Shown piece after piece: positions 15,019-21,222 of a DNA stretch of 21,222 nt (position 1 is its first letter; every line of letters starts with the position of its first letter). The notes beneath the pieces were generated by a model. That model made no database searches. It had not been told where the DNA came from and saw only the letters and a list, made by a program, of their open reading frames with translations. Source of the DNA: a bacterium (GTDB taxonomy: Bacteria > Chloroflexota > Dormibacteria > UBA8260 > Bog-877); the NCBI GenBank assembly GCA_021791345.1, contig JAJYWT010000179.1:1-21222 (forward strand). Direction: 5' to 3'. The translations under genes were made by a program, and so were the position numbers.

Positions 15019-16454
15019 GCGCGCGGGGACTCGGGTTGGTGCCAGCCTGAGGGTGGGAGCGGGACCGGCGCCTTCGGTCCCCAGGACCCGGGTTCGTAGC
15101 GTCGGGTCGGTCCGGGCGCCTCCAGTGCGGGGGCCACGATCCGCCATTCCTCTTCCACCCCATCCTGGCGGGCGAAAAGGGCTGCCCTTCCCGCGATGGC
15201 GTCGCCCAGGAGTCGCTCGTAGGCGTGCAGCCCCCTCTCGCCGAAGCTCTGCTGGAAGGTGAAGCTGAGGTTGACGGCTGCGGTCTTGGTGGTGGCCCCC
15301 GGGAGCTTGGCCTGGAGCGCGAGGTCCACTCCCCCACCACCCTCGCCGTCGAGGCGGAAGCGCAGGTGGTTGGGGTGGGGAGCGGCCTCGGATGGGTCCG
15401 AGAACAACATCCGAGGCGGCCGCCGGAACTCGACCACCGCCTCCAAAGCGGTGGTGGGCAGCCGCTTGCCGGTGCGGACGAAGAAGGGCACTCCGGCCCA
15501 GCGCCAGGATTCGATCTCCAATCGGAGTGCGGCGAAGGTCTCCACCTGGGAATCGGTCCGGACCCCGGGCTCGTCCCGGTAGCCCCGGTACTGTCCGCGC
15601 AGCAGCAGCCCGGGGTCCAGCGGGCGGACCGCCCGCAGCAGCTTCACCTTCTCGTCTCGAAGCGCCTCGGAGTCGACCCCCACCGGCGGCTCCATAGCCA
15701 GCAGTGCCACCACCTGGAGTAGGTGATTCTGGACCACGTCACGAATCGCCCCCACCTCTTCGTAGAAGGCGCCCCGGCCCTCAACCCCGAAGGCCTCAGC
15801 GAGCGTGACCTGCACACTGGCGACGTAGTGGCGATTCCAGACCGGCTCCAGAAGGGTGTTGGCAAAGCGGAATACCAGCAGGTTCTGCACCGTCTCCTTG
15901 GCCAGGAAGTGGTCGATGCGGTAGATGGCGGGCTCGGGGAAGGCCGAGTGGAGGCAGCGGTTGAGGCTGCGAGCCGAGGCGAGGTCGCGCCCGAACGGTT
16001 TCTCGACCAGGATCCGGCTGCCCTGATTGAGGTGGGCGCGAGCGATGCCGTCCACCGCGGGCTGGAAGAGGCTGGGGGGAATCGCCAGGTACAAGAGCGG
16101 GTGCCGAGCCCTTCCCAGCCGCTCCCTGAGGGTCGCGAAGGTGCTGGGTCTGCGGTAGTCGCCCGAGACGAACTGCAGCGACTGGAGCATCCGGTCCAGG
16201 GCCGCCGAGTCCGTCGCCGGGACGGCTTCCATCACCGCCTCCCGGGCGTGGTCCCGGAACCGCAGATCGTCCCATGGGGAGAGCGCCACCCCGATCACCG
16301 GCATCCCCAGTTGACCTGACCGAGAGAGGCCGTACAGCGCCGGCAAGAGCTTCTTCCGGGCCAGGTCACCAGTGGCTCCGAAGAGCACCATGGCGTCGGA
16401 CCGGTCCGCCTCGCTCCCGCTTCCGATGTCGATCGCCAGCCTCTCTTTCATCAT
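15015..16454 (-). CDS. zwf: Glucose-6-phosphate dehydrogenase
   Basis: A 479-residue G6PDH that oxidises glucose 6-phosphate to 6-phosphogluconolactone while reducing NADP+ (or NAD+ in some members); first step of the oxidative pentose phosphate or Entner-Doudoroff route, cytoplasmic. Seen are the cofactor motif [10 protein letters not shown] (26-35), EKPFGRDL (151-158), the substrate-binding RIDHFLAKE (179-187; the family normally has RIDHYLGKE), [20 protein letters not shown] with the catalytic His after it, and FFVRTGKRL. Length is normal. The start is the first of two tandem ATGs at 16454; only a weak ribosome site is visible. It is the first gene of a three-gene operon. A Crp-type site lies about 130 bases upstream (16583-16598). 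No opcA, pgl or gnd occurs here, so the context differs from the classic pentose-phosphate cluster. Confidence 0.96.
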   Translation of the reverse strand: MMKERLAIDIGSGSEADRSDAMVLFGATGDLARKKLLPALYGLSRSGQLGMPVIGVALSPWDDLRFRDHAREAVMEAVPATDSAALDRMLQSLQFVSGDYRRPSTFATLRERLGRARHPLLYLAIPPSLFQPAVDGIARAHLNQGSRILVEKPFGRDLASARSLNRCLHSAFPEPAIYRIDHFLAKETVQNLLVFRFANTLLEPVWNRHYVASVQVTLAEAFGVEGRGAFYEEVGAIRDVVQNHLLQVVALLAMEPPVGVDSEALRDEKVKLLRAVRPLDPGLLLRGQYRGYRDEPGVRTDSQVETFAALRLEIESWRWAGVPFFVRTGKRLPTTALEAVVEFRRPPRMLFSDPSEAAPHPNHLRFRLDGEGGGGVDLALQAKLPGATTKTAAVNLSFTFQQSFGERGLHAYERLLGDAIAGRAALFARQDGVEEEWRIVAPALEAPGPTRRYEPGSWGPKAPVPLPPSGWHQPESPRA

Positions 16455-16944
16455 CGCCGCTTGGGGGTGTCCCCAGATGCCTCACCTTCCCAGGACCGGC
16501 CTGCAACCAGCACTGTCGGGAGCCGGCCCCGCCGGCCGACTGAGCTGGGGCCCGAAGGTACCCGGCTTTCCCGAAGTGGCGCAGTGACCGGGGTCACAGC
16601 TGCCGCGGGCGAACCCCGGCCTGGGCCGCTTCCCCGGCTTCCGGGCGGCCGGCGGCGGTCACGCCCGCTTGAGCCGGCGGGACTCCGGGGCCACCTGGCC
16701 GTGGGGCCTGCTCCCCCACCGCTACGGGGGCGTAACCCGGCGGGGGCATCGTCCCCGGGCAGCTCTCTTGGTCGGAGCGCTGGCCCCGCCAACCGACCGA
16801 GGTACCCACCACGAGGTGGAGACCGACCAGCTGGCGGCGAACCCCCGGCTGGTCGCCGGGGCCCCGCCGAACAGCGGCGCGGTCACGGGGGCCGGAACCG
16901 TCCCAAAGGCGGCCCCTCCAGGCAAAGAGACCGCCACGGCGGCC
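16455..16944. other. Intergenic region upstream of zwf
   Basis: About 490 bases between the GH15 stop and the zwf start. It holds the Crp-type palindrome at 16583-16598. A minus-strand frame at 16594-16812 would encode 72 Pro/Gly-rich residues and overlaps that site; I regard it as spurious. No other gene is seen. Confidence 0.5.
16583..16598. promoter_or_regulatory. Crp/Fnr-type binding site upstream of zwf
   Basis: AGTGA-CCGGGG-TCACA has the exact TGTGA-N6-TCACA spacing of CRP sites. The core GTGACC-GG-GGTCAC is a perfect palindrome and is the reverse complement of the core at 19542-19555, beside the Crp/Fnr gene itself. It lies 129 bases before the zwf start. Confidence 0.75.
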
Positions 16945-18753
16945 TCATCCCGCCGCGGGCGCGCCGGGATCCCCCCCGAGTTGGGGGGACATCCCCGCGC
17001 CCGCCAGGGTCAGCGCGGAGTTGACCAACCCGATGTGGGAGAAGGCCTGAGGGAAGTTGCCGAGCTGGCGCCCGGAGAGGGGGTCGTACTCCTCCGCCAG
17101 CAGGCCGACGTCGTTGCCGACCGCCAACAGGCGGGCGAACAGCGTCCTGGCCTCCTTGACCCGGCCGGCCAGCGCCAGCGCGCTCACCAGCCAGAAGCTG
17201 GCGGCGAGGAAGGCGCCCTCCCCCGGGGGCAGCCCGTCCTCAGCACCGTCGGTCTCGTAACGGAGGACCAGGCCATCACGGCACAGATCCGTCTGGATGG
17301 CGTCGATGGTGCGAACCACTCGGGGGTCGGTCGGGGGCAGGAACCCCACCTGGGGGATCAGCAGCAGGCTGGCGTCCAGGGCTGAAGAGCCGTACGACTG
17401 GGTGAACGTACCCCGTTCCGGGTCCACCCCGTGGCGGCAGACATCCTCGTGGATCTCCGAGCGCAGGTGGCGCCATCGCTGCACCGGCCCCGCCAGCCCC
17501 AGCCCCTCCACCGCCTGCACCGCCCGGTCCAGCGCCACCCACGCCATCACCTTGGAGTAGGTGTGGTGCCGGCGCGGCCCGCGCACCTCCCAGATGCCCT
17601 GGTCGGGCTCGGCCCAGGCGGACTCCAGGAAGTCCATCAGCGCCACCTGCAGTGCCCAGGCCGGACGCTCGGGCGGGATGCCGACGCAGCGGGCCTGGTG
17701 CAGGGCGTCCATCACCTCGCCGTAGATGTCCAGCTGGAACTGGTGGGCGGCGGCGTTGCCGACCCGGACCGGCGCGGATCCCGCGTAGCCGGGCAGCCAG
17801 GGCACCTCCCATTCGGGCAGCCGCCGCTCGCCCGCCGGACCATACACGGTCTGCAACTTGGAGGGGTCGCCGGCTACGGCTCGGAGCAGCCACTCTCGCC
17901 AATCCCGCGCCTCCCGGGCGTAGCCGGCGGCCATCAGCGAGTGGAGGGTGAGGGCCGCGTCCCGGACCCAGCAGTAGCGGTAATCCCAGTTGCGCACCCC
18001 GCCGATCCGCTCCGGCAGCGAGGTGGTGGGGGCGGCCACGATCCCCCCGGTGGGCTCGAAGGTCAGCGCCTTGAGGGTGATCAGAGAGCGCACCGCAGCC
18101 TCCCGGAAGGGCCCCCCGACCGAGCAGCGGCTCGCCCACTCCTCCCAGCGTGAGACCGTCTCCCGGAGCAGCCGCTCCGCGTCCACCGGCGGGGGCGGCG
18201 GCTCGTGGGAGGGGTGCCAGCTGAGCACGAAGGAGGCGGTCTCTCCGGCGCCCACCTGGAAGTCGGCCACCGTGGCGAGGTCCTCCCCCCGCACCGGGAC
18301 CCTGGTGCGCAGCACCAGGGCGTCGGGGCCGGCGACCAGGGTCAGGTCGCCACCCTGACGCCGCACCCACGGGACCACCGAGCCGTAATCGAAGCGGGCC
18401 ACCAGCCGCATCTGCATGTCCACCCGCCCGCGGATGCCGGTCACCATCCGCACCAGGTCGCAGCGCACGTGGCGGTGGGGCATGAAATCCGTGACCCGCA
18501 CCTCGCCCCCCGGGGTGATGAAGTCCGTTTCCAGCACCAGGGTGGCGCCGCGGTATCGGCGAGAGACCGTGGCGCCCGGTGCCCTGGGCGCCAGCCGCCA
18601 TTGGCCGTGGTCCGCCTCTCCGAGGAGGGCGGCGAAGACCGCGGCGGAGTCGAAGCGGGGCAGGCAGAGCCAGTCGATGGACCCGTTGTTGCCCACCAGG
18701 GCCCCGGTGTGGGTGTCGCCGATGAGGGCGTAGTCCTCGATGTTGAGGCTCAC
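16945..18753 (-). CDS. Glycoside hydrolase family 15 protein (glucoamylase/trehalase-like)
   Basis: A 602-residue GH15 enzyme, full length for the bacterial family, which includes glucoamylases, glucodextranases and mycobacterial-type alpha,alpha-trehalase. The N-terminal beta-sandwich has IEDYALIGDTHTGALVGNNG and IDWLCLPRFDSAAVFAALLG. The (alpha/alpha)6 barrel has GVRNWDYRYCWVRDAALTLH, EVPWLPGYAGSAPVRVGN, GIWEVRGPRRHHTYSKVMAW (probable acid Glu) and LLAEEYDPLSGRQLGNFPQA (probable base Glu). No signal peptide is evident, so an intracellular enzyme releasing glucose from trehalose, glycogen or oligosaccharides is likely; the substrate cannot be fixed from sequence. The start is GTG at 18753 with a weak GGAAAG upstream. 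It begins 52 bases after the Crp/Fnr stop on the same strand, so the two are probably cotranscribed. Confidence 0.92.
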   Translation of the reverse strand: MSLNIEDYALIGDTHTGALVGNNGSIDWLCLPRFDSAAVFAALLGEADHGQWRLAPRAPGATVSRRYRGATLVLETDFITPGGEVRVTDFMPHRHVRCDLVRMVTGIRGRVDMQMRLVARFDYGSVVPWVRRQGGDLTLVAGPDALVLRTRVPVRGEDLATVADFQVGAGETASFVLSWHPSHEPPPPPVDAERLLRETVSRWEEWASRCSVGGPFREAAVRSLITLKALTFEPTGGIVAAPTTSLPERIGGVRNWDYRYCWVRDAALTLHSLMAAGYAREARDWREWLLRAVAGDPSKLQTVYGPAGERRLPEWEVPWLPGYAGSAPVRVGNAAAHQFQLDIYGEVMDALHQARCVGIPPERPAWALQVALMDFLESAWAEPDQGIWEVRGPRRHHTYSKVMAWVALDRAVQAVEGLGLAGPVQRWRHLRSEIHEDVCRHGVDPERGTFTQSYGSSALDASLLLIPQVGFLPPTDPRVVRTIDAIQTDLCRDGLVLRYETDGAEDGLPPGEGAFLAASFWLVSALALAGRVKEARTLFARLLAVGNDVGLLAEEYDPLSGRQLGNFPQAFSHIGLVNSALTLAGAGMSPQLGGDPGAPAAG

Positions 18754-18805
18754 CTGGCGCTTTCCCTGCCGCCCCCCTTGGGCTCGGGTGGACCGCTTTG
18801 GGGAC

Positions 18806-19507
18806 TCAACCTGGGGCGGCCAGGGAGGCGCGCGGGAGGCCGCCAGCCGCCAGCCGCCGCAGGGCCCCCTGGTCGTGGACCACGACCCCTCTTCCGGTGG
18901 AGATCACCCCCAGCTCCCGCCACTCGCCCAGCGACCGCGCCACCGCCTCCCGGGTGGCCCCGATCCGCTTGCCCAGCTCCTCCTGGGTGTAGGGCGGGAG
19001 CGCCACGCCGCCCATAGCCTCCTCACCTTCGTCCAGCAGCGCCAGCAGGAGCTCGGCCAGTCGGGCGGGGACCGGCTTGTAGGCGATGCTCTCCAGCGCC
19101 TCTTCCAGCTGGAATATCTGCCGCGCCATCGCCAGCACCACCTTGGCCATCACCAGCGGGTGGCGGGCCAGGACGGCCATGAAGTCCTGGGCTCCCGTCT
19201 CGCAGATGAGGCTCTCCTCCATCGCCTCGGCCTGCTCGGCGCCGCTGTGGCCCAGCAGCGATCCGATCCCGAACATCTGGCCGGGGAACACCACCGCGGT
19301 GGTCAGCTCGTGCCCGTCGGCCGTCACCTGGTAGAGCCGGACCCGCCCCGCCTTGAGCAGGTAGACGCGGTCGCCGGCGTGGCCCAGGCAGTTCTCCCCG
19401 GAGGCACAGGTCCACATGCGGAACTCGCTGGAGATCTCTTCCACCTCCTGGTCGGACATCTCGTCGAACAGGTTGAGCCGGCGCAGGTGCCAGAGCTTGT
19501 CGGGCAT
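18806..19507 (-). CDS. Crp/Fnr-family transcriptional regulator
   Basis: A 233-residue Crp/Fnr regulator. The N-terminal beta-roll spans about 8-120 (GDRVYLLKAGRVRLYQVTAD, FPGQMFGIGSLLG). A dimer helix follows (LVMAKVVLAMARQIFQLEEA), then a C-terminal winged helix: YTQEELGKRIGATREAVARS. Arg186-Glu187-xxx-Arg191 matches the R-E-x-x-x-R triad of E. coli CRP that contacts GTGA. The phosphate-binding cassette lacks the usual FGE and Arg-Ser, so cAMP binding is unlikely. Cys34, Cys40 and Cys102 could sense redox state or bind a cofactor; the pattern is not the classic FNR four-cysteine set. The ATG at 19507 begins the conserved domain; no Shine-Dalgarno is seen. A long upstream extension of the frame to 20392 is rejected because it crosses the Crp-type site and the divergent gene. 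It is followed by the GH15 gene and is likely autoregulated from 19541-19556. Confidence 0.92.
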   Translation of the reverse strand: MPDKLWHLRRLNLFDEMSDQEVEEISSEFRMWTCASGENCLGHAGDRVYLLKAGRVRLYQVTADGHELTTAVVFPGQMFGIGSLLGHSGAEQAEAMEESLICETGAQDFMAVLARHPLVMAKVVLAMARQIFQLEEALESIAYKPVPARLAELLLALLDEGEEAMGGVALPPYTQEELGKRIGATREAVARSLGEWRELGVISTGRGVVVHDQGALRRLAAGGLPRASLAAPG

Positions 19508-19540
19508 GCAAGCATGCTTAGCCCCGCCGCCCGGTTTCAC

Positions 19541-19556
19541 AGTGACCCCGGTCACG
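19541..19556. promoter_or_regulatory. Crp/Fnr-type binding site in the divergent crp/grx-like promoter
   Basis: AGTGA-CCCCGG-TCACG sits 34 bases before the Crp/Fnr start and 52 bases before the glutaredoxin-like start. The 14-base core is the exact reverse complement of the core in the site upstream of zwf. Its place between divergent genes suggests autoregulation plus control of the neighbour. Confidence 0.75.
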
Positions 19557-19607
19557 GCCATTAGTTCGTGCCCGGGGTCATAGCAGAGTGCCACCGGCCC
19601 CCTCAGG

Positions 19608-20372
19608 ATGGGGCCCACGGTGATGAGGGGATCCAGCCGCCACCCCGGCGCCCGAGGCGATGGTGCAGACGGCGCCGGGCCGCGGTCGGCGGCGGCCGGA
19701 GGGCGGCTCCTCCACCGCTCCCGCGCCGACCCGGCTCCTTGGACGCGGGCCCTCCCGTCCTCCCCGCCGGCCCCCGGCGGCCTCGGCCCCCGCGCCGCGG
19801 CCGGCGCGGGGGCCATCTTCAGCTCCCGAGGGAAGCCGGGGCTCAGCTCCCCCACCGGCGCTCCGGACGGCGGGACCCCGGAGTCGACCCCGCTCACCTT
19901 GTACTGGCGACCGGGATCTCCCCAGTGCGCGCGGCTGCGCGGCCATCTCCGCCGGGTCGGGCTGGCCACCGTGGCGGTGGACATCGCGCAGGACGAGGCG
20001 GCCGCGGCCCGGCTCCGGGCTCTCACCCAAGGCCGGGAGACGGTCCCCACCCTGGTGGTGGACAGGGTGGTGCTGATCAACCCAAGGCCGCATCGGGCGG
20101 TGGCGCTGGTGGCGGAGGTGCGCCCCGACCTCGCCCCGTCCGCGACGGTGCGCCGTTCCGCCCGGATCCAGCTGGTGAACCGGGTCCGGGGGGCGGTGCT
20201 GGGAGGGTCCCTGGTCGCCAGTCTGCTGCTGGACTGGCACGGACTCTCCGAACTCAGCTGGGCGATGGACGGCCTGGCGGCGGCGGCCTGGGCGGCCGGG
20301 CATCTTCCCCCGCGCCTGGGCCGGGCGCGAGGGCGGCCGGAGCCGGATGGAGGCGGCGGCGACCGGGATTGA
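19608..20372 (+). CDS. Glutaredoxin-like protein with hydrophobic C-terminus
   Basis: A 254-residue open frame with a convincing thioredoxin/glutaredoxin domain at about residues 96-175: LTLYWRPGSPQCARLRGHLR, then VDIAQDEAAAARLRAL and ETVPTLVV with cis-Pro147. The active site is Ser104-Pro-Gln-Cys107, so the usual first cysteine is Ser and only the second remains; classical dithiol chemistry is not possible. The C-terminus (VRGAVLGGSLVASLLLDWHG ... MDGLAAAAWAAGHL) may hold one or two membrane segments. The first 95 residues are Pro/Gly/Arg-rich with no likely fold. No ATG or GTG occurs in frame between 19625 and the domain, so the start is an ATG at 19608 or 19623, or the annotation is wrong there. 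It diverges from the Crp/Fnr gene over a shared Crp-type site. Confidence 0.6.
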   Translation: MGPTVMRGSSRHPGARGDGADGAGPRSAAAGGRLLHRSRADPAPWTRALPSSPPAPGGLGPRAAAGAGAIFSSRGKPGLSSPTGAPDGGTPESTPLTLYWRPGSPQCARLRGHLRRVGLATVAVDIAQDEAAAARLRALTQGRETVPTLVVDRVVLINPRPHRAVALVAEVRPDLAPSATVRRSARIQLVNRVRGAVLGGSLVASLLLDWHGLSELSWAMDGLAAAAWAAGHLPPRLGRARGRPEPDGGGGDRD

Positions 20373-21090
20373 GGCACCCCGACCGGGTGCACCTAGGCCG
20401 CCACCGCCTTCTCATCCGAGCCTGGGGGGGCCCTCACGGTCGCCGGCTGGATCGCGTACCGGCGGCGCGGAGCTGGGGGGCCGACGGGGGCTGGCCCCCC
20501 GACCACGGTGGTGCTGCTCGGCACCAGGTCGAGACCGGCGAGCTATCTCCGGGCCGCGGCCTCGGGACTGGCATCGACCGAGCGGCAGATCCGTACCACC
20601 TGGGCCACCGCGACCGGACGGGACAGCCGGGACAGGCCGGCAGGGGCGGCCGGCAGGTGGCTGGCTCCCGGGTTCCGGGAAGAGCAGCCGGACCGGGGCT
20701 GGGGAGTCCAGGTGGATCACGGCGGAGGCCCCGCCGGCGACTCCGGCGGCGTCCCGGACGGCGCATCCCTGCGGCACCGGCCCTGGCCCGGGCAGCGCGG
20801 GCTGCCCATCTCCACCAGCCGTTGGCCGGCAGACGGGGCCGGCGGGGGTGGGCCAAAAGGGCGATCAGCCGGCCGCGCCCCCCACCTCGACCCTCCCCCG
20901 GCGCTGCACCTCATCCAGGTGGACGCCGGCGCAACTCCCCCGCTCAGCGGCGCGCCACCAAAAGAGAGCGGCACGCTGGGTGCTGGCGCCGGGCGCCGGC
21001 CCGGAGGCGGCCCGGGCCCGGTCGAAGGCTCACCGGGACCGGGGGCGGCCTGCCGACCGGCGGCCCGGGATGGGAGAGGTGCGCACCGTT
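20373..21090. other. Very GC-rich region, open frame to right edge, no assigned gene
   Basis: One plus-strand frame is open from just after the TAG at 20394-20396 to the end of the window without a stop. Its translation is Pro/Gly/Arg-rich, with only short normal-looking patches (PTTVVLLGTRSRPASYLRAA). Minus-strand frames are open over much of the same DNA, as expected at this GC content. I cannot support a gene, but a partial gene running off the right edge cannot be excluded. Confidence 0.25.
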
Positions 21091-21222
21091 GGCCGCCCGG
21101 CTCCCCCCGCCCCCCCATGCCCAGGCCGCGGCTGGCCTCCGGCCACCACCCGCCCCCCATGTCCAGGCCGCGGCTGGCCGCCCGGCTCCCCCCGCCCCCC
21201 CATGCCCAGCCCGCGGCTGGCC
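21091..21222. repeat. Tandem direct repeats running off the right edge
   Basis: Three adjacent copies of a 42-47-base unit: 21091-21137, a diverged and shorter copy at 21138-21179, and 21176-21222. The first and third differ at a single base (CCAGGCCGCGG versus CCAGCCCGCGG). Every copy ends in a CCGCGGCTGGCC block preceded by C-rich sequence and CCATG. The array may continue outside the window. Confidence 0.75.

Noticed and set aside
16461..17024. 187-residue plus-strand open frame between zwf and GH15
   Set aside because: Runs antisense into the GH15 3' end, with Pro/Arg/Gly-rich translation and no domain.
18806..20392. 528-residue minus-strand reading of the Crp/Fnr gene
   Set aside because: The extra N-terminal 295 residues are Arg/Pro/Ala-rich, cross the Crp-type site and overlap the divergent glutaredoxin-like domain. 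The family begins at MPDKLWHLRRLNLF.
20717..21160. 147-residue minus-strand open frame at the right end
   Set aside because: Gly/Pro/Arg-rich and partly encoded by the tandem repeats; open frames are expected by chance at this GC content.
1..21222. tRNA, rRNA, CRISPR or riboswitch
   Set aside because: No T-loop-like tRNA ends, conserved rRNA blocks, regularly spaced repeats or recognised riboswitch core were seen on either strand by eye. A covariance-model scan would be the decisive test.

Overview
The window is a very GC-rich (about 70% by eye) bacterial chromosome segment. Genes are densely packed but separated by several long, apparently non-coding GC-rich gaps. Gene content (an Rv2466c-like DsbA-fold protein, a TM0106-type RecB-like nuclease, a GH15 glycosidase, MerR/HMA/P-type ATPase metal genes) and heavy G/C third-position use suggest an actinobacterial or related deep terrabacterial lineage. 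The sequence alone does not settle the phylum. No rRNA, tRNA, CRISPR array or complete transposon was recognised.

Layout. 1-63: apparent 3' end of an unidentified gene. 537-2399 (+): stand-alone RecB-like/RNase H-like nuclease. 2948-3364 (-): VOC/PhnB-like protein. 3541-3683: small element bounded by 33-bp inverted repeats. 3759-4604 (-): a hypothetical 82-aa ORF downstream of a TetR regulator. 4771-6794 (+): peroxiredoxin-like protein, DsbA-fold protein and HAD hydrolase, divergent from tetR across a perfect operator-like palindrome. 7062-10535: a metal-resistance unit in which an HMA chaperone and a MerR regulator (-) diverge from a heavy-metal P-type ATPase (+), each side with its own MerR-type promoter. 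11458-12276 (+): a strikingly Met-rich membrane protein. 13014-16454 (-): a tight operon zwf > nnrE-like > glutaredoxin-thioredoxin reductase fusion. 16945-19507 (-): a Crp/Fnr regulator followed by a GH15 glycosidase. 19608-20372 (+): a glutaredoxin-like protein divergent from the Crp/Fnr gene. 20373-21222: extremely GC-rich DNA ending in tandem repeats.

The unifying theme is thiol/redox and nucleotide-cofactor metabolism. The zwf operon joins reduced-cofactor production (G6PDH), repair of damaged cofactor (NAD(P)HX epimerase-like) and use of reduced cofactor (disulfide reductase). Two almost identical Crp-type sites (AGTGA-N6-TCAC) lie upstream of zwf and between the Crp/Fnr gene and the divergent glutaredoxin-like gene. 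The regulator has the R-E-x-x-x-R recognition-helix pattern that reads GTGA in E. coli CRP. It lacks the usual cAMP-binding Arg-Ser and has cysteines at 34, 40 and 102. I infer a candidate self-contained redox/carbon regulon: Crp/Fnr regulator, GH15, glutaredoxin-like protein, and zwf-nnrE-Grx/TrxR. This is the most interesting system in the window. The tetR-peroxiredoxin-DsbA-HAD locus and the MerR metal locus are two further independently regulated stress modules.
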